This document shows, piece by piece, positions 34,657 through 45,348 of a DNA stretch of 64,000 bases (the first letter of the stretch is position 1; every line of letters starts with the position of its first letter). The stretch is from assembly GCA_020851735.1 (NCBI GenBank), contig JADZCD010000037.1, forward strand, positions 62,001 through 126,000, in the 5' to 3' direction. Both the position numbers and the translations under genes were made by a program. The stretch comes from Phycisphaeraceae bacterium (GTDB lineage Bacteria; Planctomycetota; Phycisphaerae; Phycisphaerales; Phycisphaeraceae). The notes beneath the pieces were generated by a model. The model had not been told where the DNA came from. It saw nothing but the letters and a program-made list of their open reading frames with translations, and did no database searches.

Positions 34657-36138
34657 TCAGGATCGCGGGCGCCTGCCGCGGGCGCGTATTCCCAACAAAC
34701 CCGCCAGCAGCAGACTCGCGATCGCCGGCTCGGGCACTGCGGCGGGAACCTGCATCAGCCACATTCGCTCGTAAGCTTCTTGACCGCCAAGACCGTCGGG
34801 ATCGTACATGCCGCTGCCCGCAATCCAGCCGGCATCGGTGATGGATTGGGCTCGGGTAAGCACCCAGCCGGCGGCGGGCTCAATCAGTGTATTCAGATCG
34901 ATCGCCACGTCGTCCAGACCCCACATGGCCGCCACAATACCCAGCAAGTTGCCTTGGCCGTCGTATTGATTCGCGTAGCCCACAACGATGCCTCCGTTGT
35001 TGATGTCCAGGGCGTAGCTCCAGGAATGACCGTTAACGTCGGTGCCCAAATTGCCCAGTTCCGTTATGCCGGTACCGGTGGCATTCCAGCGCACCGCCAC
35101 ATTCGTCCAATCGGACGGCCCTTCGCGTTTCTCGGCATAACCAACTGTCGTACCGGCATCGTTAACGGCATAGACATCGCTGTTGGTGGCGCCGTTGGCA
35201 TCCGTGCCCAAGTTGTCCAATTCGACGACAATCGAGCTGCCCGCATCCCAGCGGACGGCGCGGATACCCAAGGAATTCCCCAAAGCGTCATACCTGATCG
35301 CACGACCTGCAATAGTACCGTCCGCGTTAATCGCTCGGGCCATGGCCCCTGTCTGGCCGTTGGCATCCGTACCCAAGTTGTCCAGCTCGACGGCGATCGT
35401 GCTGCCCGCATCCCAGCGGACGGCCCGGGTACCCAGGGAATTCCCCAAGCCGTCGTACTTATTCGCCCAACCGGCAGCGGTGCCGCCCGCGTTGATCACC
35501 CGCGCGTGGGCAAATGCTTTACCGGTAGCATCCGTGCCCAGACTTCCCAGCTCCGTCACGGCACCCACCGCGTTCCAACGCACAGCATAGCTGCCTTGGA
35601 AGTTGCCGGCCTGGTCGTATTTGCCTGCTATTCCCGCCGCTATACCTGCGGCGTTGACCGCTGAGGCTTCGCTGTGGGCATAGCCATCCACGTCGGTGCC
35701 GAGGATCTGCAGTTCGGTAGCCACCGCACCGTCGGCACTCCAGCGCATGGCCCGGCTGCCGAAGAAAGTTCCCGCAGCATCGTATTTATCCGCCCAGCCC
35801 GCGGTCATGCCGCTGACGTTGGCGGCATTTATCTTCACGTACGTATACCCATCAAGCTTGGTGCCCAATCCGCTTAATTCCACGGCTGTGCCGAATTGAT
35901 CCCACCGGACGGCGCGCATGCCAATGATGTTGCCCAAAGCGTCGTACTTAAGCGGATTTCCTGCCGCCACGCCGTCGCCGACACACACATTGGCCCCGGC
36001 TTTATACCCTCCCATGCCCGGTGTATAGGCCGGACTGCCATAGATGATAACGTAAGTCCCTTGGGCGGGTGCAGCCGACAAAATCAGGGTGGTTAGAACG
36101 GCGCAGAAAAAAACCCCGGCAAAGTGATAGCGACGCAT
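34657..36138 (-). CDS. HAF-repeat PEP-CTERM protein
   Basis: A 493-residue secreted protein. After a signal peptide (about 1-27) come seven units of about 55 residues, each with the pattern LGTD-NG, A-INA-GT-AG-A-KYDA-GN, RAVRWDA and TELDN; this matches the probable extracellular HAF repeat. The C-terminus has the sorting signal VPEPAIASLLLAGLLGI followed by a basic tail (RARGRRPRS), the PEP-CTERM pattern recognised by exosortase. It is paralogous to the protein at 42432-44141, which has a dockerin added. It lies downstream of rho but is separated from it by a terminator. The role at the cell surface or in the matrix is unknown. Confidence 0.85.
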   Translation of the reverse strand: MRRYHFAGVFFCAVLTTLILSAAPAQGTYVIIYGSPAYTPGMGGYKAGANVCVGDGVAAGNPLKYDALGNIIGMRAVRWDQFGTAVELSGLGTKLDGYTYVKINAANVSGMTAGWADKYDAAGTFFGSRAMRWSADGAVATELQILGTDVDGYAHSEASAVNAAGIAAGIAGKYDQAGNFQGSYAVRWNAVGAVTELGSLGTDATGKAFAHARVINAGGTAAGWANKYDGLGNSLGTRAVRWDAGSTIAVELDNLGTDANGQTGAMARAINADGTIAGRAIRYDALGNSLGIRAVRWDAGSSIVVELDNLGTDANGATNSDVYAVNDAGTTVGYAEKREGPSDWTNVAVRWNATGTGITELGNLGTDVNGHSWSYALDINNGGIVVGYANQYDGQGNLLGIVAAMWGLDDVAIDLNTLIEPAAGWVLTRAQSITDAGWIAGSGMYDPDGLGGQEAYERMWLMQVPAAVPEPAIASLLLAGLLGIRARGRRPRS

Positions 36139-36296
36139 CTTTCTTTCTCCCTCTCCAAAGATGCCCCCCGATTAAACCACCGGAATTCACTTCGAAACAC
36201 CCTGGTGTCAACTATACCGACACAAGCATGAATCACCAAGCTGAATTTTCACGTTTCGTACTCAGCAAATAGTAAATCCATATCGTTTGTAGATAC

Positions 36297-36322
36297 AAAA
36301 AACACCCGCCGCATGCGGCGGG
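36297..36322 (-). terminator. Intrinsic terminator of rho
   Basis: On the minus strand the palindrome CCCGCCGCATGCGGCGGG is followed by TGTTTTTTG. It lies 54-79 nt beyond the rho stop. Confidence 0.75.
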
Positions 36323-36330
36323 CTATATAT

Positions 36331-36375
36331 GGGGACTTCCGGAGAACACTTCCGGAGGAACTTCCGGGGGGGGGG
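36331..36375. repeat. C-run/GGAAG element directly after the rho stop
   Basis: On the minus strand the TAA is followed at once by ten C and GGAAG, then CTCCGGAAGTG and CTCCGGAAGTCCCC: three copies in a row. Confidence 0.7.
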
Positions 36376-37959
<1,584 letters not shown>

Positions 37960-38106
37960 GAGCTGAAATCCAAATTAAAAAGGGGGAAAAAAGAAGTAGA
38001 AATCGTCGACTGCCGTCGGCAGCCGGGCAAGCCTGGCTTTTCCGATCCTTCGGAAGAACCTGCACGGTGCGGTCCGCTTACCGCGCACTATCAACGGTGG
38101 GAGGGA

Positions 38107-38769
38107 TCACCTTGCTGCTTGCTTCTGGAGAATATGGGAAAGGACGTGACGGGTATGCGACAGGCACTCGTCCACGCCTGTACTGTTGTCAATCACATAA
38201 TCGGCCAATGCCGCCTTCTTGTCAAGTTGTATTTGGCTTTTTTCGCGACGGGCCAGTTCAGCCTCATCCCAGCCTCGACTGCTGGTTACCCGGGCAAGCC
38301 GGATCGCTCTGGGGGCATCCACAAAGATAATCACATCGCAGGCTGAGTCAAGCCCTTTCTCGAAAAGCAGGGGACAATCCTCCACGATGGCGAGCACCTG
38401 GGGATCGTTTTGATGCTTGTGGCGCAGCTGTTCCCGGGCCAAAGCGACCTTAGGGTGCAATAACCCTTCGAGGCGCGCGAGGGCGGCGGCGTCGGCAAAA
38501 ACGATCCGGGCGACTTCCTGGCGGTTAACCCGCCCTTGCCCGTCTAGGACCGCAGGACCCCACCACCGGACCAGCTCCTGCCTGACGGGGGCCTTTTCCA
38601 GGGCTTGGCGGGCCAGGTCGTCAGCGTTAATGACCGCACAGCCGAGGGTGGCCAACTGGCCGGCCACGAGGGTCTTGCCGGACCCGATTCCGCCGGTCAG
38701 GCCGATAACCGGCTTGCGGGGCGCCGGCGGCGACGCTTTGCGGCTTGGCCCTTGGTTGGTTTGGCCCAT
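38107..38769 (-). CDS. coaE: Dephospho-CoA kinase
   Basis: A 220-residue P-loop kinase that phosphorylates dephospho-CoA in the last step of CoA synthesis. Walker A is GLTGGIGSGKT (about residues 23-33), followed by CAVINADDLARQAL, LEGLLHPKV and the lid region VTSSRGWDEAELARREKSQ. The N-terminal 19 residues are a basic, Pro-rich extension. It is transcribed with rho. Confidence 0.94.
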   Translation of the reverse strand: MGQTNQGPSRKASPPAPRKPVIGLTGGIGSGKTLVAGQLATLGCAVINADDLARQALEKAPVRQELVRWWGPAVLDGQGRVNRQEVARIVFADAAALARLEGLLHPKVALAREQLRHKHQNDPQVLAIVEDCPLLFEKGLDSACDVIIFVDAPRAIRLARVTSSRGWDEAELARREKSQIQLDKKAALADYVIDNSTGVDECLSHTRHVLSHILQKQAAR

Positions 38770-38846
38770 GGTGGAATACCTGTACGCAATTTTACGCCTT
38801 AGGGTCGAGGTGGGCAGGTTATCAATCGCGCCCCGGTGATGACAAA

Positions 38847-39452
38847 TCAGAACAGCTCCGCGGGTATGCCCCAGGCGCCGGTGAAGACCAGGTCGCGGGC
38901 TTGCTTGCGGAGGCGTGGGCTTTGCTCACGCGAACGCAGATCGGCCGGCAGAGCCGACGCCTCGCCGGCGTAGCCGATGGCCAGGGCGGCCACGGGGTCC
39001 ACGTCGTCGGGGATGCTGAAACTCGCCTTGGCTTTGGCGGGATTGAAGCCGCCCATCTGATGCACGTGCAAGCCCAACTCCGTGGCCTGCACGAGCAGAT
39101 TGCCCATGGCCAGGCCGGTGTCGTACCAGGCGTGACGATTCGGCTTGCCGTTGCGTTCGAACGTCAGCTTGGCCAGCGCGTAGCCGAGCACCGGCGCCTG
39201 GCGGGCCCAGACTTGATTGGCTTCCACCAGACTGGCCAGCACCAGAGCGTAAGCCTGCGGGTCATGGTCCTTGCGGGCGATCAGAAATCGCCAGGGCTGT
39301 TCGTTGTAAGACGACGGCGCCCAGCGGGAAGCTTCGAACAAGCGGCGAAGCTTTTGGTCCTCCACGGGCTGCGCGGCGAAGCTCAAGGGGCTCCAGCGCC
39401 GGGCCAACAGGTCGTGCACCGGGTAATCCGTGACCGCATTTTTCTCCGTCAT
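38847..39452 (-). CDS. Nitroreductase family protein
   Basis: A 201-residue FMN-dependent oxidoreductase. HDLLARRWSPLSFAAQPVED, EASRWAPSSYNEQPWRFLI (FMN-binding SSYNEQPW) and AIGYAGE near the C-terminus are typical of the family of small NAD(P)H nitroreductases. ATG at 39452 sits 9 nt after CAGGAG; an in-frame ATG at 39488 would add 12 residues. The physiological substrate is unknown. It lies between coaE and the NtrC-type regulator on the same strand. Confidence 0.88.
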   Translation of the reverse strand: MTEKNAVTDYPVHDLLARRWSPLSFAAQPVEDQKLRRLFEASRWAPSSYNEQPWRFLIARKDHDPQAYALVLASLVEANQVWARQAPVLGYALAKLTFERNGKPNRHAWYDTGLAMGNLLVQATELGLHVHQMGGFNPAKAKASFSIPDDVDPVAALAIGYAGEASALPADLRSREQSPRLRKQARDLVFTGAWGIPAELF

Positions 39453-39509
39453 AGCCAAAAGCTCCTGCGTTTTTTCGTCCACCCTCATCTTAGCCCCCCT
39501 GAGGGGAGC

Positions 39510-40880
39510 TTAGCCCGGAGGGGTCTGCTCTTCCGGATTTTTAGGGAGGCCCAGCTCCTCGAGCTTGCGATACAGGCTGGACACGCCGATGCCCAGATAT
39601 TTGGCGGTTTCCGCCTTATCGAAACGGTGGCGGCGCAGGCTGTAGAGCACGTGCTGGCGTTCGAACTGTCGCAAGGCTTCCTTCAGATCCTCGCCGGTGT
39701 CGTCGGGCATGTCGGCGGTGGCAAAGGGCAGGTCCTCCACGCTGATCTGCCGGCCTTCGGCGAAAATCACCGCCCGCTCGATGACGTTCTCCAGCTCGCG
39801 CACGTTGCCGCGCCATTCGTGATTGAGCATCGCCCGCATCGCGCCATTGGTGATGCCCTGCACCTGCTTATTCATCTGGGCGGTGTATTTCTGCAGGAAG
39901 TGCTGGACCAGAAGGGGAATGTCCTCTTTGCGCTGCCGCAGGGGCGGCAATGTCAGCTTCACCACGTTAAGTCGATACAACAAATCTTCGCGGAACTCGC
40001 CCTTTTCGGTCATTTTTTCCAGGTCGCGATTGCTGGCGGCGATGATCCGCACCTCAATGCTCCGCGGGCGGGTGTCGCCCACGGGCACCACCAATTTTTC
40101 CTCCAGCACGCGCAACAGGGAGCTTTGCACGCCCACGGGCAAGGTGGAAATTTCATCTAAGAACAGCGTCCCGCCGTTGGCCGCTTCGAAATAGCCGATC
40201 TTGTCGCGGTGGGCCCCGGTGAAGGCGCCGCGCCGATAGCCGAAGAGCTCGGACTCGATGAGGCTGTCGGGAATCGCTCCGCAATTCACGGGCACGAACG
40301 GCCGCTGGCGGGTCACGCCGTTGTAGTGGATGGCCCGGGCGAACAATTCCTTGCCCGTGCCGGATTCGCCGACCAACAACACGTTGCTGGTGACCCCGGA
40401 CATCTTGGTGACCATCTCAAAGAGCTTGAGCATCGACTTGGATCGGCCCACCAGGTTGTGAAACTGGCTTTCGCCGGCCAATTGTTCGCTGAGCACCCGC
40501 TGGACCCGCGTGATCTGCCCGAATTGCAGGGCCCGCTCGATCTTCAGCAGCACGTCGTCGAACTGCACGGGTTTAAGCAGGTAATCGTGGGCCCCGGCCC
40601 GCATGGCCGCGACCGCCATCTCCACCGTGCCGTAGGCGGTGATCATGATCACCGGCGTTTCCGGAGCCGTCTGCTGCAGGCGGGCCAGCAGGCTCATGCC
40701 GTCCATCTCGGGCATGCGCACGTCCGACAACACCAGGTCCACCGGCCGCTGCAGCACGCACTCATAGGCCGCCTTGCCGTCGCCGGCCTGGAGAACCTCA
40801 TAGCCCTCCTCGCCGAGAAGTTCCGCCAAGGATTCCCGCAGGACAGTTTCGTCTTCCACGATCAGGATGGTCTTGCCCAT
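39510..40880 (-). CDS. Sigma54-dependent response regulator, NtrC family
   Basis: 456 residues: a receiver domain (1-120) with phospho-acceptor Asp53 in LVLSDVRMPEMDG, an AAA+ domain with Walker A GESGTGKE (171-178) and the sigma54 contact loop GAFTGA (218-223), Walker B GGTLFLDEI, and a Fis-type helix-turn-helix at the C-terminus (FDKAETAKYLGIGVSSLYRK). It should activate sigma54 promoters when phosphorylated. No histidine kinase is adjacent, so the input signal is unknown. The start MGKTILIVED at 40880 follows AAGGG. Confidence 0.93.
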   Translation of the reverse strand: MGKTILIVEDETVLRESLAELLGEEGYEVLQAGDGKAAYECVLQRPVDLVLSDVRMPEMDGMSLLARLQQTAPETPVIMITAYGTVEMAVAAMRAGAHDYLLKPVQFDDVLLKIERALQFGQITRVQRVLSEQLAGESQFHNLVGRSKSMLKLFEMVTKMSGVTSNVLLVGESGTGKELFARAIHYNGVTRQRPFVPVNCGAIPDSLIESELFGYRRGAFTGAHRDKIGYFEAANGGTLFLDEISTLPVGVQSSLLRVLEEKLVVPVGDTRPRSIEVRIIAASNRDLEKMTEKGEFREDLLYRLNVVKLTLPPLRQRKEDIPLLVQHFLQKYTAQMNKQVQGITNGAMRAMLNHEWRGNVRELENVIERAVIFAEGRQISVEDLPFATADMPDDTGEDLKEALRQFERQHVLYSLRRHRFDKAETAKYLGIGVSSLYRKLEELGLPKNPEEQTPPG

Positions 40881-41125
40881 GTGCCCTTGGCCCCTTTGAT
40901 GCCCTTGCCGCCAAATGAAATAGCCCGCCCCACTATAACCCCGGCCCCCGAAAAATACCCCCGCCGACCTCCGCGGATAAGCCCCCTGGGCCCATGCCCC
41001 GGCGGGTCCTGTTTTTTGGGCGGGCATCGCCGCATTTGCCGACTTGGCGCTCCCCCCGCCGACCCGCCGGCCTGCTATCATCTTTCGCAGTCTTAACGCA
41101 GGCTCCTGCGCGGGAAACATCGCCC

Positions 41126-42364
41126 ATGATTGACATCAGCGTACTCTATGCCGGGCTGGAAACTCCCAGCACCCCCCACCGCTACGGGCGCAAGATCACC
41201 CAGATCGATCCGCCGGCCCATCAGCGCATGGCGGTGGCCAAATCGGCGGCTGAGCGTCGGCCTATCGTGGTCTGGAACCTCACCCGCACGTGCAACTTGA
41301 AGTGCGTCCACTGCTACACCGACTCGCAAGCGCTCAAATATCCCAACGAACTGACCACCGCCCAATGCCAGACCGTGCTGGACGACCTGGCCGATTTCAA
41401 GGTGCCGGCCGTGCTCTTCTCCGGCGGGGAGCCGCTGGTGCGCCCGGATCTGTTTGAGCTGGCCGCCTACGCCCGCGCTAAGAATCTGCACGTGGTGCTC
41501 TCGACCAACGGCACGCTGATCGACCGCCCCACCGCCCAAAAACTGCTGGAACACCAGTTCGCCTACGTCGGCATCAGCCTGGACAGCGCCACCCCGGAAG
41601 TTCACGACTCGTTTCGCGGCATGGAAGGCGCTTTTGCCCGCACCATGCAGGGCTTTCGCCATTGCGTGCAGGTGGGCCAGAAGGTCGGGCTGCGCCTGAC
41701 ACTCACCGGCCAGACCTGCGATGACCTGGACAAACTGTTCGACTTTATCGAAAACGAAGGCATCAACCGGGCGTGCTTCTATCACCTCTGCCCCTCGGGG
41801 CGCGGCAAGGATCTATTGGCCCTGGAACCCGCGCGAGCGCGGGCAGCCATGGACGTGATCTTTAAGCGCACGCTGGATTTCTACCAGCGCGGCAAGCGCA
41901 TTGAGATTCTCACCGTCGACAATCAATGCGACGGGCCCTATCTCTACCTGACCATGCTCAAGCACAACCACCCCCGCGCCCGTCAGGTGCTGGACATGCT
42001 GCTCTGGAACGGCGGGGCGCGCTATTCCAGCGGCGTGGGCATTGCCAACATCGACTTCTACGGGCACGTGCACGCGGACCAGTTTTCCATGTTCCGGTCG
42101 TTCGGCAGCATCAAAGAGCGCAAATTTTCGGAGATCTGGCAGGACACGTCCGACCCGATCATGGCGGGCTTAAAGGATCGCCTGACTCTGCTCCAGGGCC
42201 GCTGCGGCACGTGCCGGTTCAAGGCTGTCTGCGGCGGGGCGCTGCGGGCCCGGGCGGAAGTGATCACCGGCAATCCCTGGGCGGCCGACCCGGGCTGCTA
42301 CCTGACCGATGAGGAAATCACCGGCGAACCGATTGAAAAGTCCGCCGTCGGCGCGACGGCCTAG
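41126..42364 (+). CDS. ahbC: Radical SAM/SPASM heme biosynthesis protein, AhbC/NirJ-like
   Basis: A 412-residue enzyme. It opens MIDISVLYAGLETPSTPHRYG, close to my memory of AhbC (12,18-didecarboxysiroheme deacetylase) N-termini. The radical SAM motif is CNLKCVHCY in LTRTCNLKCVHCYTDSQ, the GGEP motif follows, and the SPASM region has CGTCRFKAVCGGALRARAE with a final cysteine in DPGCYL. AhbC removes acetate side chains in the siroheme-dependent heme route; NirJ acts in heme d1 synthesis. Neither ahbA/B nor ahbD is in the window. The c-type cytochromes NrfHA encoded 2.4 kb away need heme. The AhbC versus AhbD/NirJ assignment is tentative. Confidence 0.75.
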   Translation: MIDISVLYAGLETPSTPHRYGRKITQIDPPAHQRMAVAKSAAERRPIVVWNLTRTCNLKCVHCYTDSQALKYPNELTTAQCQTVLDDLADFKVPAVLFSGGEPLVRPDLFELAAYARAKNLHVVLSTNGTLIDRPTAQKLLEHQFAYVGISLDSATPEVHDSFRGMEGAFARTMQGFRHCVQVGQKVGLRLTLTGQTCDDLDKLFDFIENEGINRACFYHLCPSGRGKDLLALEPARARAAMDVIFKRTLDFYQRGKRIEILTVDNQCDGPYLYLTMLKHNHPRARQVLDMLLWNGGARYSSGVGIANIDFYGHVHADQFSMFRSFGSIKERKFSEIWQDTSDPIMAGLKDRLTLLQGRCGTCRFKAVCGGALRARAEVITGNPWAADPGCYLTDEEITGEPIEKSAVGATA

Positions 42365-42431
42365 CCGTAAATTTAATCCGCGATTTATGTGTTCAGCCGC
42401 CCTGCGTCTAACGGCCGCGATGCCCGCGTTT

Positions 42432-44141
42432 TCAGCGGGACCGCCGCCCGAAAATCGCCAGCGACAAAATCAACCAGGCCGCGGTGGCCGGCTCGGGGAC
42501 CATGGTGCTTGCCCCGCCAATCACCGCCAGGCTGCCGCCTTGTCCGCTGCCGCCGGTGAGCAAGTCTTTGAAGGGGTTGATGTCCGACAGCGTAATCACG
42601 CCGTCGCTGTTGGGGTCCACGTCCGCCAGCACCACGTCGGGGAACTGGGCCTGCCAGGCGTCAATGTCGGTCAGCGCCAGTTTGAAGGGATTGATGTCCG
42701 ACAGCGTCACCACGCCGTCGCCGTTGAAGTCACCCTTGACGGGCTGATAGTAATGCAGCAACCAGAGCCGCCCGTATGCGCTCTGCCCGCCGGCGCCGTC
42801 GGGATCGTATTGGCCTAGGCCGGTGATCCAGCCCGAATCGCTGACGGCGTGGGCTTCGGTGAGCATCCAGCCGGAAGAGGGGTCGATGAGCGTATTGAGA
42901 TCAAGCGCCAGGCCGTTGAGTCCCCAGACCGTAGCCACCTGGCCCAGATCGTTGCCCAGAATGTCGTATTTCTCCGACCAGCCCACCGCTAGGCCCAGGC
43001 TGTTGAGCGCGGACGCCTGACCGCTGGTGGCTCCGTCAACGTCCAGGCCGAGGTTGCCCAACTCGGTGGCGGTGGTGCCCGCGGCGTCCCAGCGGACAGC
43101 CCGGGAACCCAGGCTGTGGCCCAGGGCGTCGTACTTATTGGCCCAGCCCACGGCCGTGCCCGCGTCGTTGATAGCCAGGGCGCTGCTCCAGGTGCTGGTG
43201 CCGGCGTCGGTGCCCAACACGCCCAGTTCCGTGGCCACGGTGCCCGCGGCGTTCCAGCGCACGGCACGCGAGCCTTTGTTGATGCCCCCGCTGTATTTGT
43301 ACACCCAGCCCACCGCGGTGCCGCTGGTGTTCAAGGCCAGGGCGTTGCCGTCGGTATAGCCGTTGGTGGCTGTGCCCAGCACATCCAGTTCCGTCGCCAG
43401 GGTGCTTAAGGCGTCCCAGCGCACGGGGCGGGACCCTCGGTCCAGGCCCGCTTCGTTGTATTTTTGCGCCCGGCCGACGATGGTGCCGCCGGCGTTGATG
43501 GCGGAGGTGGTGCTGATGGTGTAGCCGTTGGCATCCGTGCCTAAGCTGTCTAACTCCGTCACCGCCGTCCCACCGGCATCCCAGCGCACGGCACGAGGAC
43601 CTTTATAGCCATTTAGACCGTCGTATTTATCCGCGGTGCCGGCCGTGGTGCCGGCGGCGTTGATGGCTGCGGCGCTGCTGTTGGTCACGCCGGTCAGGCT
43701 GGTGCCCAAGTTGTCCAGTTCCGTAGCCGCGGTGCCGGAGGCGTCCCAGCGGACAGCCCGCCGGCCCAGGTCGGCGCCTAAGCCGTCGTACTTGTAGGCT
43801 TCGCCCACCGCGGTGCCGTCGGCATTGATCGCCGAGGCACTGGTGTTGGTGTAGCCGTTAAGATCCGTGCCGAGCAAGCCCAGCTCGGTCACGCTGCCAA
43901 CTGAGTGCCAGCGCACGGCGCGATTGCCCAGGATCGTGCCCGCGGCGTTGTACTTGCGGGTGGTGCCCACCGCGGTGCTGGCGGTGATAAACGAAACCCA
44001 ACCGCCGCGATACCCTTCCACGCCGGGGGTATACGTCGGCCCACCGTAAATCGTGATCAAAGCGGCTTGGACCGGCATCGCCAGGAGCAGGAACGCAAGC
44101 GTTACCGCACACACGACGCGGCCTAAAGCGTTTTGGCTCAT
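42432..44141 (-). CDS. HAF-repeat protein with dockerin and PEP-CTERM tail
   Basis: A 569-residue secreted protein. After the signal peptide (about 1-26), seven units of about 55 residues match those of the protein at 34657-36138. Then comes a type I dockerin with two calcium loops, DFNGDGVVTLSDINPF and DPNSDGVITLSDINPF, in the planctomycete style. A Gly-rich linker leads to MVPEPATAAWLILSLAIF and GRRSR, the exosortase signal. Dockerins normally bind cohesins, and none is seen here. The organism evidently builds surface proteins by adding modules to one repeat scaffold. Confidence 0.87.
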   Translation of the reverse strand: MSQNALGRVVCAVTLAFLLLAMPVQAALITIYGGPTYTPGVEGYRGGWVSFITASTAVGTTRKYNAAGTILGNRAVRWHSVGSVTELGLLGTDLNGYTNTSASAINADGTAVGEAYKYDGLGADLGRRAVRWDASGTAATELDNLGTSLTGVTNSSAAAINAAGTTAGTADKYDGLNGYKGPRAVRWDAGGTAVTELDSLGTDANGYTISTTSAINAGGTIVGRAQKYNEAGLDRGSRPVRWDALSTLATELDVLGTATNGYTDGNALALNTSGTAVGWVYKYSGGINKGSRAVRWNAAGTVATELGVLGTDAGTSTWSSALAINDAGTAVGWANKYDALGHSLGSRAVRWDAAGTTATELGNLGLDVDGATSGQASALNSLGLAVGWSEKYDILGNDLGQVATVWGLNGLALDLNTLIDPSSGWMLTEAHAVSDSGWITGLGQYDPDGAGGQSAYGRLWLLHYYQPVKGDFNGDGVVTLSDINPFKLALTDIDAWQAQFPDVVLADVDPNSDGVITLSDINPFKDLLTGGSGQGGSLAVIGGASTMVPEPATAAWLILSLAIFGRRSR

Positions 44142-44718
44142 ATTTTTTTCTTTCGGTGGTCAAGTCCGACACCCCTCCCACACCGATCACGGCACACAGC
44201 CGCGATGCCATGGCGCGGATCTAAATCGGACTTAATTTAAGTGTAGCCCCGGATATCGACACTAGTCCAACACGATCAGGATAATTCGCACAACTTCAAT
44301 GCTCCATGCCAGCTAGGGAAGATGGGGCAGGGCGCCGCAGGGGTGTACTTGCGGTGCGCCAGCGGCCGCCAAAGCAACGGATTCTTGCGTCTTTTTTCTT
44401 CTGTTTGCACGGCTGCACAGCGGAACTTTACGTCTTGTCAGCGTGTTTTCGCTGCCTGGGACTACCGGGCCGGGCGGGTCGGATGATTAAAGAAAAATTC
44501 GGCACGACCGGAAATCTGCCGACGGAGGTAGGCAGGCGCCGATCGCCGTGGGGCGTGAAAGCAACCTTTTCCACATGCTAAAAAATACGCATATTGAACA
44601 AGCTTATGAAATCTGATACATTTTTCGCGCGGCCATGGGGTTTCATATTCCGCCCCTGTTCCTGGGGCTGAGTTTACATCGGTACCGCTCCCAGGGTGCC
44701 CACGTTCAGGGAGCTGGA
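44142..44718. other. Divergent intergenic region between the dockerin gene and nrfH
   Basis: No convincing gene. A 91-codon frame at 44306-44581 has Arg/Cys-rich composition and no recognisable domain, so I leave it out. Base composition shifts to AT-rich at 44575-44625, where the nrfH promoter is likely. CTTAATTTAAG at about 44228 may belong to the dockerin-gene promoter. Confidence 0.5.
44594..44622 (+). promoter_or_regulatory. Candidate promoter of nrfHA
   Basis: TTGAAC at 44594-44599, 17-bp spacer, TACATT at 44617-44622, in the only AT-rich stretch upstream. No clear FNR or NarL site is visible. Confidence 0.4.
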
Positions 44719-45348
44719 ATGCTAAGACGCCCGCAAGGAGTGATCGCAGCGCTCTGGAACTTGCGCTTTATCTCCGCGCGCTGGCGCACGCCTTGTCTGG
44801 CTGCGCTGGGCATGCTCGTGGGCAGCGGCCTGTTTGTCGCCCACATCTCCCGGGCGGCGTCGTATCTGAACGACGACCCGGAAACCTGCGTCAACTGCCA
44901 CGTGATGTTCCCCCAATACTCCACCTGGCAGCACGGGTCGCACGCCAACGTGGCTAACTGCAACGACTGCCACGTGCCGCACGACAATTTCCTTAACCAC
45001 TACAGCTTCAAAGCCCGCGACGGCATGTGGCACTCGACGGTCTTCACCATGCGCTGGGAACCGCAGGTTATTCGCCTCTCTAAAGGCGCCATTCCGGTGG
45101 TGGAGGACAACTGCCGGCGCTGCCACACCCAGGTCATCGAAAACGTCGCCCTGACGGCCCATCAGTCCTCCGACCAGCGCTGCTGGGACTGCCACCGCGA
45201 CGTGCCGCACGGCACGGTGCGCAGCCTCTCGGCCACCCCGACGGTGATGCGCCCCGCGCTGCCGGCCCTGGGGCAGTTTGATTCCCAAATTCGCATCGAC
45301 GGCCGGCCCGCCCGGTCGGATGATAAGGAGCCTTCGCATGTCCCCTGA
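44719..45348 (+). CDS. nrfH: Cytochrome c nitrite reductase small subunit NrfH (tetraheme quinol dehydrogenase)
   Basis: A 209-residue membrane-anchored cytochrome of the NapC/NrfH family. One membrane segment (about 25-43) is followed by four CXXCH heme motifs: CVNCH (57-61), CNDCH (81-85), CRRCH (132-136) and CWDCH (155-159). It passes electrons from menaquinol to NrfA. The ATG at 44719 lies 5 nt after AGGGAG; an upstream in-frame ATG at 44635 has no ribosome site. It overlaps nrfA by 11 nt. The C-terminus after the last heme is extended by about 50 residues. Confidence 0.93.
   Translation: MLRRPQGVIAALWNLRFISARWRTPCLAALGMLVGSGLFVAHISRAASYLNDDPETCVNCHVMFPQYSTWQHGSHANVANCNDCHVPHDNFLNHYSFKARDGMWHSTVFTMRWEPQVIRLSKGAIPVVEDNCRRCHTQVIENVALTAHQSSDQRCWDCHRDVPHGTVRSLSATPTVMRPALPALGQFDSQIRIDGRPARSDDKEPSHVP

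Noticed and set aside
38745..40160. A 471-codon open frame on the plus strand across coaE, nitroreductase and the NtrC-type gene
   Set aside because: It spans three well-supported minus-strand genes and shows no domain.
44306..44581. 91-codon frame upstream of nrfH
   Set aside because: Arg/Cys-rich, no ribosome site, no domain, and it lies in the expected promoter region.
44635..44718. Upstream in-frame ATG for nrfH
   Set aside because: No ribosome site, and the 28 extra residues precede a normal NrfH N-terminus; the ATG at 44719 has AGGGAG at 5 nt.
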